Assembly: GCA_024760905.1 (NCBI GenBank) | Contig: CM045733.1 | Span: 41,341,001 to 41,405,000, forward strand | DNA from: Plotosus lineatus | Taxonomy: Eukaryota; Chordata; Actinopteri; Siluriformes; Plotosidae | Direction: 5' to 3' | DNA length: 64,000 nucleotides | In this document: positions 11,301 to 22,374 of the stretch, one piece after another | Position numbering within the stretch: position 1 is the first letter of the stretch | Layout: every line of letters begins with the position of its first letter | Notes under the pieces: generated by a model | Told to the model about the DNA's origin: nothing | Seen by the model: the letters and a program-made list of their open reading frames with translations, nothing else | Database searches by the model: none | Translations under genes and position numbers: made by a program

Positions 11301-11552
11301 TAGATTGAGATGGTTTGGACATGTACAGAGGAGGGATAGTGAGTATATTGGTAATAGGATGCTGAGGCTGGAACTACCAGGCAAAAGGCCTAGAGGAAGA
11401 CCAAAGAGACGATTCATGGATGTGGTAAAGGAGGACATGAAGGTCGTTGGTGTAAGAGAAGAAGATGCAAAGGATAGGGTGAGATGGAGGCAGATGATTC
11501 GCTGTGGCGACCCCTGAAGGGAAAAGCCGAAAGGAAAAGAAGAAGAAGAAAG
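8399..11552 (+). mobile_element. RTE-type non-LTR retrotransposon, copy A, full length
   Basis: A 3,154-bp element with an 18-bp TSD: ATCGACTTATTTAGGTCT at 8381-8398 and ATCGACTTCTTTAGGTCT at 11553-11570, one mismatch. A short leader (AATGCAGCCGTGAGG) precedes one long ORF. The 3' end is TGGCGACCCCTGAAGGG, AAAGCCGAAAGG and a GAA-rich repeat. An intact frame plus a nearly perfect TSD indicate a young insertion. Copies B, C, D and E in the window share the same tail. Confidence 0.95.
8521..11517 (+). CDS. RTE endonuclease-reverse transcriptase, intact ORF
   Basis: This 998-residue single ORF is uninterrupted. Residues 1-60 are basic (an RRRRRRRGGRR run). An apurinic-like endonuclease follows at about 65-300, with QETRW near residue 95, SAYAPQ near 164, GADFNGHVG near 200 and VDYILC near 270. 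The usual Ser-Asp-His end reads KQHRM, keeping the His. The RT domain spans about 530-850, with PVEVWKCLG, NYRGIKLMSHTMKLWERI, HCAFVDLEKAYDRV, GLHQGSALSPFLF and the catalytic FADD near 748. The C-terminus has RLRWFGHVQRRDSEY and RGRPKRRF, a feature of RTE-like proteins. The ATG at 8521 is the first in frame and follows the leader; a later Met is possible. The protein nicks DNA and reverse-transcribes its own RNA, and probably that of the SINEs. Antisense ORFs over the same span are composition shadows. Confidence 0.95.
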   Translation: MRITRKNDIPDRSRPGLTTTAISAVNQQGADGNWTTVGRRRRRRRGGRRVRCQREKRKGMSLGLKVGTLNIGTMTGKGRELADMMQRRKVDILCVQETRWKGRKARSIGAGFKLFYHGVDGKRNGVGVILKEEFARNVLEVKRVSDRVMSLKLEIKGVMVNVVSAYAPQTGCEREEKERFWSELDEVMQSTPRGERVVIGADFNGHVGAGNRGDEEVMGRFGIQDRNIEGQMLVDFAKRMEMAVVNTFFQKREEHRVTYKSGGRSTQVDYILCRRCNLKEVSDCKVVAGESVAKQHRMVVCRMMLMVRKVKKAKAEQKTKWWKVKKEECRVVFKEELKQALGGQEVLPDDWTTTANVIRETGRRILGVSSGRKVDKKTWWWNEEVQECVQRKRLAKKKWDIERTEESKQEYRETQRKAKVAVSKTKQSAYDDLYARLESKEGENDLYRLEQQRNRDGKDVQQVRVIKDRVGNVLTDDRSVLGRWKEYFEELMNEENEREQRVKELTVEDEEVAKISKGEVRRALKRMKNGKAVGPDDIPVEVWKCLGEVAVDFLTRTYNKVLESERMPEEWRRSVLVPIFKNKGDVQSCGNYRGIKLMSHTMKLWERIVEARLRAEVSICKQQFGFMPRKSTTDAVFALRMLMEKYREGQTELHCAFVDLEKAYDRVPREELWYCMRKSGVAEKYVRVVQDMYERCKTVVRCAVGVTEEFKVEVGLHQGSALSPFLFAMVMDRLTDEVRQDSPWTMMFADDIVICSESREQVQENLERWRYALERRGIKISLSKTEYMCMNAKDQRGTVRLQGAEIRKVEDFKYLGSTIQSNGECGKEVKKRVQAGWNGWRKVSGVMCDRRVSAKMKGKVYKTVLRPTLLYGLETVALGKRQEAELEVAEMKMLRFSLGVTRMDRIRNEHVRGTAHVRRFGDKVREARLRWFGHVQRRDSEYIGNRMLRLELPGKRPRGRPKRRFMDVVKEDMKVVGVREEDAKDRVRWRQMIRCGDP

Positions 11553-11570
11553 ATCGACTTCTTTAGGTCT

Positions 11571-13521
11571 CACTGGGCTGCAGGGTAATTAATGGTGTTC
11601 GTTTGCTGGTCTGTTAGTGTTATTAATATTTTCGTGCTATGAGTGTTGTGGTACTTGAGGGACTAAGTTCTTTATTTTGTTTTCTTTTTTTTTTTTTTTT
11701 CAATTTTGCTAGGTTATTTGTTTCTGCCCTGATGGTTGCTTCCATAGCAGGTTATTAAAGTTTCTATACAAGGATACCAAAGAGGACATGGTACAACCAT
11801 CCAAGTCATGGTCAATGACTATGAGCTCCATTAAAATTAACTCTCAAAAATAATCTTCTGTAAAACCAAATGCTATTGAATATGTGAATTAATTAAGGTT
11901 ATATAACTCAACCGCTTCTAAATGGTGAATAAAAATGTACATCTTAAATGACAAGTCATTTTCCAAAAAGCTAAAGTTCCAAATATGTGGTACATTCTGA
12001 TGCTGCTGTACCACATGTGTTCAATTGAACTTCATTTTCCCCAAAGCAAGGAGTGGCACACTGTAGGGTCTGCATCAAAATATTTACTGTCTGGCTTTTG
12101 CAACCTAAGTCTAATCAAAATCGACAAGATATGTTGTCTGATAGCAGTGGCACAGTCCTGCTTGATTTGGTTCATGGTGCTGAACCCTTTCCCAACCTTT
12201 GCACTGGATTAAGGACAAAGGGAAATGAAATATATATTTTTGTATTTGTCTCTCACCAAAAAAGGATAAAATATGAGTTGTAAGCATGTCTGTCATCTTT
12301 CTACATACAACAGTTTTCATTTCCAGCCACTCCTCAAGAATCTAATTGTTATATCATGATGTTAAATAAATTGATTGAAAAGTCTTTCAAACTCTTGGCT
12401 GCCATTCAAGATAAGTGAATATTTTTAGTTGGCAAATAATTTAGACTAAACGCTTTAAGAGAACACTGGTAGCTTCTATGCTGATGCAAACCTTTTGCAC
12501 ATATATCCACTAGAATGAATAAATGAATCCTTCATTTTCCTTTGAACAGTACAACTTTCTGCTCCAGGAACATGAATAAACATTTTGCCTTCAGGTGCAC
12601 ACTTCAGCATACCCACTTCACTGTCATAGTTCTGCAGGAATTGAGTACATATGGGCCCAGGTTTTTCTTTTAGGTCTAGAAGCTTTGGAATCCCCTTCTA
12701 CAGTTTCTGAGTCACATCACTAGTTAACAGTTCATCATGATAAAAAATACTTACTATAAATACAAAGAACTTGCCAGAATGTCATATAGAAAGTGCATAA
12801 GGGTAAAACTTGTAATTTGACTTCACAAACTGTTCTATCTGATCTACTTCACATACTTTCTTCAGTAAATTCAGAATAGCAAATAAACAGTAGATGGCAG
12901 ATATGGGTATGGCTTTCTTAATTATCATCCACAATATTTGTTTTTCTACAACTTCTGCAATGCTTCAATGAACTCTTGAAACATTTATCTTTGTGATAAA
13001 GTCTTCAAAAATCATTCCGACAACATTCTTCTATTGCTACGTTGGTGAATATGGATTAGAGCAAGCATGGCAGAAACTTTTTTGAGATGGTGTGGAAGTG
13101 CTGACAAGGAATGCTACACTTATGATGTTTCTCGTCTGCACTGCTTGCCAAGAAAAAGTGAGGATCAGGGGTGCACTTTCTGTTACTGCTTTAACATTCC
13201 AGACAGGATTTACACTTTGTGTTTCCTGGAACTGCACTGGGTTACTAAAGTATCCATGCCACATGCTGCCTGAGCCTCTAACCACAAGATGACTGCTAGG
13301 TTTGGAAATGCAAGAAAATTGTTTGCACCAAGTACAAGTTATAACACCATTTTCAAGCCTCGACAATTGATGCAACCCAACGGTCGGTCCTGTAACTGGT
13401 CGCCGGTCTTTCGAAACCCGCAAACGATGAAACAGGCGTATACATATTTCACTTCCGTAATGCAGTGCCTGATACCGTGCATTGCCGAAAGCAGGTTCAT
13501 ATGTTCTAAGCAAAAACAAAA
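11571..13521. other. Intergenic, nothing recognised
   Basis: AT-rich sequence without repeat boundaries that I can define. A 160-codon minus-strand ORF at 13037-13519 has no recognisable domain. The stretch 13370-13500 is locally more GC- and CG-rich (CAACGGTCGGTCC, GGTCGCCGGTCTTTCG) and precedes a small ORF. Confidence 0.4.
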
Positions 13522-13668
13522 ATGGCTGATACAGTGAGGGTACATGTCAAAATGTTCAGAAAATATTTGTTTAAAGATGACTTTGAAATACTAAACATCT
13601 ATGGAGATGGACATATTACCAAAATAAGATGCAAGATTTGCTACAAGTATATAGTACAATTTATGTAA
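13522..13668 (+). CDS. Hypothetical small ORF with a CxxC pair
   Basis: ATG in the context AAAAATGGC opens a 48-residue reading that starts MADTVRVHVKMFRKYLF and ends in TKIRCKICYKYIVQ, giving a Cys-x2-Cys near residues 38-41. A GC-richer block lies just upstream, as in a promoter. The end contains GTAC and GTAAG strings that could be splice donors, so this might be a first exon, possibly of a decayed transposase gene with a BED-like finger. I do not recognise it and no function can be assigned. Confidence 0.25.
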   Translation: MADTVRVHVKMFRKYLFKDDFEILNIYGDGHITKIRCKICYKYIVQFM

Positions 13669-13976
13669 GAATCTATTCTACATTTAATAATTAATACCTT
13701 GTGAATTATCAAAATAATGTTATAGCGACAAAATGGTGATGATATTTGTATCAAACATTAATTTTTAAAATAATTATTTGTGTTGTCAATAATTTAATCC
13801 TTTAATATTAGAAAATACAGCAATACATAAGATATTACACAGTCATCTACAGAACTTAAAAGCACAAACCTAGTCTTGATTCAACAACACAGATTTGTTT
13901 ACAGGGATCCCAGTGAGGTTTAAAAAAAAATAGAGGAAACGGGTTTAGAAATAGAGGAAATGAAATATTTCAGCTG
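13669..13976. other. Intergenic, nothing recognised
   Basis: AT-rich spacer. The left TSD of RTE copy B begins at 13977. Confidence 0.4.
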
Positions 13977-13994
13977 GGGGTCAAGGGAGCCGCA

Positions 13995-16900
13995 ATGCAG
14001 CCATGAGGTGGGGGGGCACTAACCAGTGTCTCTCCCCCTCATGCCGGTCCCAAGCCCGGAGAAATGCAGAGGGTTGTGTCAGGAAGGGCATCCGACGTAA
14101 AACCAATGCCAATTATTGATTATGCAAATCAAAAGTATTACCTCCATACCGGATCGGTCGAGGTCTGGTTAACAACGACCGCCATCAGTGCTGTCAATCA
14201 ACAGGGTGCTGATGGAAATTGGACTACTGTTGGTCGAAGACGCCGAAGAAGGAGAGGTGGGAGGCGTGGTCCAGAGGCAGAGAGAGAAGAGGAAAGGCAT
14301 GAGTCTAGGACTGAGAGTGGGGACTTTGAATGTTGGAACTATGCACAGAAAAGGTAGAGAGCTGGTTGGACATGATGCAGAGGAGGAAGGTGGACATACT
14401 GTGTGTTCAGGAGACCAGGTGGAAAGGTAGCAAAGCTAAAAGCTTAGGAGCAGGGTTTAAGCTATTTTATCACGGTGTGGATGGGAAGAGAAATGGAGTC
14501 GAGTCATCTTGAAGGAGGAGTTTGTCAGGAATGTTCTAAAGTGAAAAGAGGTCAGACAGAGTGATGAGTCTCAAGTTAGAAATTGAAGGTGTAATGCTCA
14601 ATGTTGTTAGTGCTTATGCCCCACAGGCAGGATGTGAGCTAGAAGAGAAGGAGAGATTCTGGAGTGACTTAGATGAAGTGATGCAGAGTACCCCAGAGGT
14701 GAAAGAGTGGTCATAGGTGCAGACTTCAATGGACATGTTGGGGCAGGCAACAGAGGGACGAGGAAGTGATGGGCAGGTTTGGTATCCAGGACAGGAACGC
14801 AGAAGGACAGATGTTGATAGATTTTGCAAAAGGATGGAAATGGCTGTGGTGAATACTTTCTTTGAGAAGAAACAGGAGCATAGGGTGACTTATGAAAGCG
14901 GAGGTAGGCGCACACAGGTAGACTACATCTTGTGCAGGCGATGTAATTTGAAGGAAGTCAGTGACTGCAAAGTCATCGTGGGTGAGAGTGTTGCCAAACA
15001 GCATAGGATGGTGGTGTGCAGGATGACTCTGATGGTGAGAAAGGTGAAAAAGGCAAAGGCAGAGCAGAAGACAAAGTGGTGGAAGCTGAAAAAGGAAGAG
15101 TGTCGTGTTGTCTTCAAGGAGGAGTTGAAACAGGCTTTGGGTGGCCAGGAAGTGCTTCCAAATGACTGGACAACCACAGCAAATGTGATCAGGGACACAG
15201 GTAGGAGAGTACTTGTGTGTCCTCTGGAAGGAAAGTAGATAAGGAGACTTGGTGGTGGAATGAGGAAGTGCAGGAGTGTGTACAAAGGAAAAGGTTAGCC
15301 AAGAAGAAGTGGGACATTGAGAGGACCTAAGAGAGTAAACAGGAGTACAGGGAGACACAGCGTAAGGCGAAAGTAGCAGTGGCTAAGGCCAAACAGAGGG
15401 CGATGATGACTTGTATGATAGGTTGGATAGTAAAGAGGAGAAAATGATCTATACAGGTTGGCACAGCAGAGAAATAGAGATGGGAAGGACGTGCAGCAAG
15501 TTAGATTGATAAAGGACAGAGAGGGAACTGTATTGACTAATGACAGAAGTGTGCTGGGAAGATGGAAAGAGTACTTTGAAGAGCTGATGAATGATGAAAA
15601 TGAGAGAGAAAAAGAGTAGAAGAGGCAACCATTGAGGAGCAGGATGTAGCAACGATCAGTAAGGGTGAAGTGAGAAGGGCATTGAAGAGGATGAAGAATG
15701 GAAAGGCAGTTGGTCCTGATGATATACCTGTAGAGGTATGGAAGTGTCTAGAGAGGTAGCAGTAGATTTTCTGACAAGAACATTCAACAAGGTACGAGAG
15801 AGTGAGCAGATGCCGGAGGAGTGGAGGAGAAGTGTGCTGGTGCCCATTTTAAGAACAAGGGAGACGTGCAGAGTTGCAGCAACTACAGAGGGATAAAGTT
15901 GATGAGCCATACGATGAAGTTATGGGAAAGAATAGTGGAAGCTAGACTAAGGGCAGAGGTGAGCATTTGTGAACAACAGTTTGGTTTCATGCCAAGAAAG
16001 AGCACCACAGATGCAATGTTTGCCTTGGAGGATGTTAATAGAGAAGTACAGAGAAGGTCAGAGGAGCTACATTGTGCCTTTGTGGATCTGGAAAAGCATA
16101 TGACAGGGTGCCAAGAGAAGAACTGTGGTATTGCATGAGGAAGTCTGGAGTGGCAGAGAAGTATGTTAGAGTGGTGCAGGACATGTATGAGAGATGTAAG
16201 ACAGTGGTGAGGTGTGCTGTCGGTGTGACCGACTAATTCAAGGTGGAGGTGGGACTGCATCAAGGGTCAGCTCTGAGCCCCTTCTTGTTTGCTATGGTGA
16301 TGGACAGGCTGACAGACGAGGTGAGACAAGAATCTCCATGGACTATGATGTTTGCAGATGACATCGTGATCTGTAGTGAGAGCAGAGAACAAGTGCAGGA
16401 AAATCTAGAGAGGTGGAGGTATGCCCTGGAAAGGAGAGGAATGAAGGTTAGCCTCAGAAAATCAGAATACATGTGTGTGAATGAGAAGGGACCCAGGAGG
16501 ACGGGTGATGTTACAGGGAGCAGAGATAACGAAGGTGGAGGATTTTAAGTACTTAGGCTCAACAATCCAGAGCAATGGAGAGTGTGGAAAAGAGGTGAAG
16601 AAGCGTGTGCAGGCAGGCTGGAATGGTTGGAGAAAAGTATCCGTGTGATGTGCGATAGGAGAGTGTCAGCAAGAATGAAGGGAAAAGTGTACAAGATGGT
16701 GGTGAGGCCAGCGATGTTGTATGGCTTAGAAACAGTGGCGCTGAGGAAAAGGCAGGAGGCAGAGCTGGAGGTAGTGAGATGAAAATGTTGAGGTTCTCCT
16801 GGGAGTAACGAGGATGGATAGGATCAGAAATGAGTATATCAGAGGGACAGCCCAATGAAGATGTTTTGGAGACAAAGTCAGAGAGGCTAGATTGAGATGG

Positions 16901-17131
16901 TTTGGACATGTACAGAGGAGGGATAGTGAGTATATTGGCAGTAGGATGCTGAGGTTGGAACTACCAGGCAGAAGGCCTCGAGGAAGACCGAAGAAGAGAT
17001 TTATGGACGTGGTGAAGGAAGACATGAAGGTCGTTGGAGTCAGAAAAGAAGATGCGGAGGACAGGGTGAGGTGGAGGCGGATGATTTGCTGTGGCGACCC
17101 CTGAAGGGAGCAGCCGAAAGTAAAAGAAGAA
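13995..17131 (+). mobile_element. RTE retrotransposon, copy B, full length but damaged
   Basis: A 3,137-bp element with a perfect 18-bp TSD GGGGTCAAGGGAGCCGCA (13977-13994 and 17132-17149). The leader and 3' tail match copy A. The body carries many small indels and stops. It is more diverged from copy A than copy C is. Confidence 0.95.
14121..17104 (+). pseudogene. RTE endonuclease-RT pseudogene (copy B)
   Basis: The same protein as copy A is recognisable throughout but broken into about ten frame segments. Readable pieces include VDILCVQETRWKGS (about 14390), VDYILCRRCNLKEVSDC (about 14930), NYRGIKLMSHTMKLW (about 15890), GLHQGSALSPFLF and FADD (about 16250-16360), and the C-terminal GRPKKRFMDVVKEDM (about 17000). 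Single-base deletions dominate, as expected of a neutral relic. No function remains. Confidence 0.9.
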
Positions 17132-17642
17132 GGGGTCAAGGGAGCCGCAGGGCCCCTTGCAGGGTAAAGGGGCAAAGCATGTCACGTAAAAAATTTCATG
17201 CGAACAAGTTAATCATTGTTTTGTAACATGCATAAACACTAAACAAAACAGCTCAAATAATGTAAAAAATACTAAAAGGTTATTTCAGTGAAGATCAGGC
17301 GTCAGAAACCTTTGCCATTCAAAGAGCCATTTTGACCCGTTATCCACAGTAAAGAAAACACTGGGAGCCACAAATCCTTTTTTGACATTGAAAATCAAAT
17401 AATACTGCATATAATGTTTCACCATTTTTTCTTTCATGTTCATATAAAAAACAATGTATTGCATTAATTTAAACGACTGCAGAGACAATTAAATCACAAT
17501 TCTGCTTGCAACAAAAACATTTAGATTTAAAAAAAAAAATTGCCAGCCTCCCTGTGACCCTAATTAGAATTAAGCGGTTCAGAAATTGAATGAATGTCTT
17601 TCCGTCCTTCTTGTATTTTTATAAAGAACAAGAATATGTATC

Positions 17643-17718
17643 CCACGAAGCGAGGGATGGAGTGCAGCCAGATGTGCTAATGGGTTGAATAGCTCCCAAT
17701 CACTCCCTTCGTGGAATC
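17643..17718. repeat. Small hairpin inside the hAT element
   Basis: CCACGAAGCGAGGGATGGAGTG on one side and CACTCCCTTCGTGG on the other form an imperfect stem around about 40 bp. It may be a subterminal structure or a tiny nested insertion. Confidence 0.5.
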
Positions 17719-18620
17719 TTCTTTTTCTTTATTTGTCAAATTAATGTTGTTTTGTCATCGTTTTAATTTACGAAAACAACAGCAACACAGAAAAGTATAC
17801 GCAGACTTATTTTAAGAAAGAGCCTGCTCAACATTCTTTTCAATAATATTAATGCTGAACACTGCACTGACCGCCCCATTCTCAGAGTGGAGACTGAACC
17901 AGACCGCAGCCTTTTATTTTGTCACTGGGAGGAGAGTTATTTAATTCGGAGATTGCTCTGCATAATCCAAATCTCATCCACCATCTCTTATTTGAGCTGT
18001 GATTTCCGTTCCTAGACTACAAACCCCAGCAGTAGAAGAATCTCTTTCGCTTGCTGCGCTGCTGCTGGGATGGCAAGAACACTCTTTGCCATGAGCGCAA
18101 TGGTTTGGAAATCCACTAACACAGCAGATTAAAACCACTGAGACTCTCAATGTAGCTGATTAATATAACGATATCCATGTCCACAAGAAAACACACAAAA
18201 TCACCCCGCCCGCACCAAATAAATATCCACCTGCAGCCGTGACTGTCAATTTTCATCTATGTAATTTTCAATCCTAAAAGAGTATTTTTTGCAAGGTTAA
18301 GAATTATTATATTATATTAAGAATAAATATAGATATTTGACCTGTGGGTACTCGACCGTTGCAGCACTCTGCCTTAAGCAGATTTTCCCGTCATTCAGGT
18401 GAAAGCTGGTTTAACTCTCTACCCCTGGGAGCCCAGAGTGCTTCCGATGTGAGTAAATAAGCGGCATGTTCTTTTTGCAGATGATTTGGTGATGGAGTGG
18501 TTTTTGTGTATGAAGCACGTTTCCCTTGCCACTTCACGATTTGAACTTCGCAGTCTTGGTACATCGCGGCATTTTAATAATAGAAAATTTTCTTTTCATA
18601 GTGTGTCATATATATATATA

Positions 18621-21605
18621 AAATGCAGCCGTGAGTGGGGGGCACAAACCAGTGTCTCTCCCTCACGCCGGTCCCAAGCCAGGATAAATGCAGAGGGTTG
18701 CGTCAGGAAGGGCATCCGGCATAAAACAAATGCCAAATAAAATATGCGAATCACAAGAAAGAATGACATACCGGATCGGTCGAGGCCCGGGTTAACAATG
18801 ACCGCCATTAGTGCTGTCAACCAACAGGGTGCTGATGGAAATTTGACTACTGTTGGTCGAAGACGTCGAAGAAGGAGAGGCGGGAGGCGTGTCGGTAGGC
18901 AGAGAGAGAAGAGGAAAAGCATGAGTCTAGGACTGAAAGTAGGGACTTTGAATGTTGGAACTATGGCAGGAAAAGGTAGAGAGCTGGCTGACATGGTGCA
19001 GAGGAGGAAGGTGGACTAACTTGTGTTCAGGAGACCAGGTGGAAAGGTAGCAAGGCTAGAAGCATAGGAGCAGGGTTTAAGCTGTTTTTTCATGGTGTGG
19101 ATGGGAAGAGAAATGGAGTCGGAGTCATCTTGAAGGTATAGTTTGTCAGAATGTTCTAGAAGTGAAAAGAGTGTCAGACAAAGTGATGAGTCTCAAGTTA
19201 GAAATTGAAGGTGTGATGTTCAATGTTGTTAGTGCTTATGCCCCACAGGCAGGATGTGAGCGAGAAGAGAAGGAGAGATTCTGGAGTGAGTTCGATGAAG
19301 TGATGCAGAGTACCCCCAGAGGTGAAAGAGTGGTCATTGGGGCAGACTTCAATGGACATGTTGGTGCAGGCAACAGAGGGGACGAGGAAGTGATGGGTAG
19401 GTTTGGTATCCAGGACAGGAACGCAGAAGGACAGGTGTTGGTAAATTTTGCAAAAAGGATGGAAATGGCTGTGGTGAATACGTTCTTCCAGAAGAGAGAG
19501 GAGCATAGGGTGACTTATAAAAGTGGAGGTGTAAAAGCAGGCGATGTAATTTAAAGCTGAAAAAGGAAGTGTCGGGTTGTCTTCAAGGAGGAGTTGAAAC
19601 AGGCTTCGGGTGGTCAGGAAGTGCTTCCAGATGACTGGACAACTACAGCCAATGTGATCAGGGAGGCAGGTAGGAGAATACCTGGTGTGTCATCTGGAAG
19701 AAAAGTAGATAAGAAGACTTGGTGGTGGAATGAGGAAGTGCAGGAGTGTGTACAAAGGAAGAGATTAGCCAAGAAGAAGTGGGACATTGAGAGGACCGAA
19801 GAGAGTAAACAGGAGTACAGGGAGACACAGCGTAAGGCAAAGGTAGCAGTGTCAAAGACAAAACAGAGTGCGTATGATGACTTGTATGCTCGGTTGGAAA
19901 GTAAAGAGGGAGAAAATGATTTATACAGGTTGGAACAGCAGAGAAATAGAGATGGGAAGGACGTACAGCAAGTTAGAGTGATTAAGGACAGAGTGGGCAA
20001 TGTATTGACTGATGACAGAAGTGTGCTGGGAAGATGGAAAGAGTACTTTGAAGAGCTGATGAATGAGGAAAATGAGAGAGAACAAAGAGTAAAAGAGCTG
20101 ACTGTTGAGGACTAGGAAGTAGCAAAGATTAGTAAGGGTGAAGTGAGGAGGGCATTGAAGAGGATGAAGAATGGAAAGGCAGTTGGTCCTGATGACATAC
20201 CGGTGGAGGTATGGAAGTGTCTAGGAGAGGTAGCAGTAGATTTTCTGACAAGAACATACAACAAGGTCTTAGAGAGTGAGAGGATGCCAGAGGAATGGAG
20301 GAGAAGTGTGCTGGTGCCCATTTTTAAGAACAAGGGAGACGTGCAGAGTTGTGGCAACTACAGAGGGATAAAGTTGATGAGCCATACGATGAAGTTATGG
20401 GAAAGAATAGTGGAAGCTAGACTAAGGGCAGAGGTCAGCATTTGTGAACAACAGTTTGGTTTCATGCCAAGAAAGAGTACCACAGATGTAGTGTTTGCCT
20501 TGAGGATGTTAATGGAGAAGTACAGAGAAGGTCAGAAGGAGCTGCATTGTGCCTTTGTGGATCCGGAGAAAGCAAATGACAGGGTGCCGAGAGAGGAACT
20601 GTGGTATTGCATGAGGAAGTCTGGAGTGGCAGAGAAGTATGTTAGAGTGGTGCAGGACATGTATGAGAGATGTAAGACAGTGGTGAGGTGTGCTGTCGGT
20701 GTGACAGAAGAGTTCAAGGTGGAGGTGGGACTGCATCAAGGGTCAGCTCTTAGCCCCTTCTTGTTTGCTATGGTGATGGACAGGCTGACAGACGAAGTTA
20801 GACAAGATTCCCCATGGACTATGATGTTTGCAGATGACATTGTAATCTGTAGTGAGAGCAGAGAACAAGTGTAGGAAAACCTAGAGAGGTGGAGGTATGC
20901 CTTGGAAAGGAGGGGAATGAAGATTAGCCTCAGTAAGACAGAATACATGTACATGAATGACAAGGACCCAAGAGGAACGGTGAGGTTACAGGGAGCAGAG
21001 AGAAGAAAGGTCGAGGATTTTAAGTACTTAGGCTCAACAATCCAGAGCAATGGAGAGTGTGGAAAAGAGGTGAAGCAGCGTGTGCAGGCAGGTTGGAATG
21101 GTTGGAGAAAAGTGTCCAGTGTGATGTGTGATAGGAGGGTATCGGCAAGAATGAAAGGAAAAGTGTACAAGACGGTGTTGAGGCCAACAATGTTGTATGG
21201 TTTAGAAACGGTGGCCCTGGGGAAAAGACAGGAGGCAGAGCTGGAGGTAGCAGAGATGAAAATGTTGAGGTTCTCTTTGGGAGTAACGAGGATGGATAGG
21301 ATTAGGAATGAGCACATCAGAGGGACAGCACATGTAAGATGTTTTGGAGACAAAGTCAGAGAGGCTAGATTGAGATGGTTTGGACATGTACAGAGGAGGG
21401 ATAGTGAGTATATTGGTAATAGGATGCTGAGGCTGGAACTACCAGGCAGGAGGCCTAGAGGAAGACCAAAGAGACGATTCATGGATGTGGTGAAGGAGGA
21501 TATGAAGGTCGTTGGTGTAAGAGAAGAAGATGCAAAGAATCGGGTGAGATGGAGGCAGATGATTCGCTGCGGCGACCCCTGAAGGGAAAAGCCGAAAGGA
21601 AAAGA

Positions 21606-21608
<3 letters not shown>
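18621..21608 (+). mobile_element. RTE retrotransposon, copy C, nested in the hAT element
   Basis: Leader AATGCAGCCGTGAG at 18622 and tail GGCGACCCCTGAAGGG to about 21608. Both ends abut TA repeats (18611-18620 and 21608-21671), so the TSD is hidden in TA. It is closely similar to copy A over long stretches. An internal deletion of about 130-150 bp lies at about 19530. Confidence 0.9.
18744..21582 (+). pseudogene. RTE endonuclease-RT pseudogene (copy C)
   Basis: The start corresponds to the copy A start (MRITRKNDIPDRSRPGL). The frame breaks at about 19016 and again in the 19130-19160 region. The end of the endonuclease is removed by the deletion near 19530. Two stops then interrupt an otherwise open RT: TAG at about 20113 (GAG in copy A) and TAG at about 20872 (CAG in copy A). 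The last 226 residues, including GRPKRRFMDVVKEDM, are open. Few differences from copy A mean this copy died recently. Confidence 0.9.

Positions 21609-21671
<63 letters not shown>
21608..21671. repeat. (TA)n microsatellite
   Basis: Pure TA repeat directly after the RTE tail. Confidence 0.95.
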
Positions 21672-21675
<4 letters not shown>

Positions 21676-21814
21676 AATTTTATTTAAATATTAATACATT
21701 ACAGTACTGACATATGCATATAACTGTGTAATGTTTAATATATACTTCTTGATATTGTATAGATGCGCACGAAAACATATAGAAATGAGACAACATGGCA
21801 GAAATGAGAGGGGT

Positions 21815-21896
21815 GATCCTATTTCGCGGTTTTTCAAATATTGTGGCCAGGTCTGGTCTACATTATCCGCGATATTCAAGGGATGACTTACACATT
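21815..21896. repeat. CGCG-type repeat end
   Basis: The inverted reading ATCCCTTGAATATCGCGG followed by AAAAACCGCGAAATAGG resembles the CAGTAATCCC...CGCGG ends of the MITEs at 28809 and 32631. No partner end was found. Confidence 0.35.
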
Positions 21897-22093
21897 ATTT
21901 TTAAAAGCCACGGAGCCGCATCAAAGAGGTCAAAGAGCCGCATGCGGCTCCAAAGCCTTGGGTTGCCGACCACTGGTGTAGATAAACACACATAATTCAA
22001 GTAGCATAGCTCTATGGCTTATGAATCATGCGTAACATAATTATGAAATAATTATAAACTAATTTGTAGAATGATCACATAACACATGACATA

Positions 22094-22366
22094 GTGCGTG
22101 CAAGCCGAGCTGTCCGGAAACCAGGTCAGGGTGACCGGAATGCACTGGTGATAGCTACGCTGGACAGTGAAGATGCGGTGAAAAAGTTTTTGAAGGTGAA
22201 GAGATCGCTAAAAAACTCCAAGACGTACGAAAATGTCTACATTGAAAACGATCTGCCAAAGGAAACCCGGGATACCCAAGCGTCATTTAGAACTGTGCTC
22301 AAACAACTTGGGAAAGAAAAGGACTTCTGGCTACACGGTACCAAGTTAGTACCCCGCAAACAATAG
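22094..22366 (+). pseudogene. Remnant of LINE ORF1 C-terminal domain
   Basis: This 90-residue open segment contains ALVIATLDSEDAVKKFL and NVYIENDLPKETRD, and ends WLHGTKLVPRKQ. That resembles the C-terminal part of LINE ORF1 RNA-binding proteins, and it sits directly 5' of the endonuclease region, as expected for ORF1. The N-terminal part is not readable. The assignment rests on position and motif style only. Confidence 0.5.
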
Positions 22367-22374
22367 GATAGTGT

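Larger units (their letters stand above)
17296..21975. mobile_element. hAT-derived non-autonomous element interrupted by RTE copy C
   Basis: The left end begins CAGGCGTCAGAAACC at 17296 and is followed by GAGCCATTTTGACCCG. The right end, read inverted from 21975, begins CAGTGGTCGGCAACCC and carries GAGCCGCATGCGGCTC nearby. Both are typical of hAT ends. The flanks give an 8-bp TSD with one mismatch: GTGAAGAT (17288-17295) and GTGTAGAT (21976-21983). RTE copy C and a TA tract occupy 18621-21671, so the original element was about 1.6 kb. No transposase is visible. Confidence 0.8.

Noticed and set aside
9549..11573. Long antisense ORFs (up to 300 codons) across the RTE
   Set aside because: They mirror the purine-rich sense ORF, lack domain motifs and recur at the same places in copies B and C.
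13037..13519. 160-codon minus-strand ORF
   Set aside because: No recognisable domain, no splice or promoter context in that direction; likely chance.
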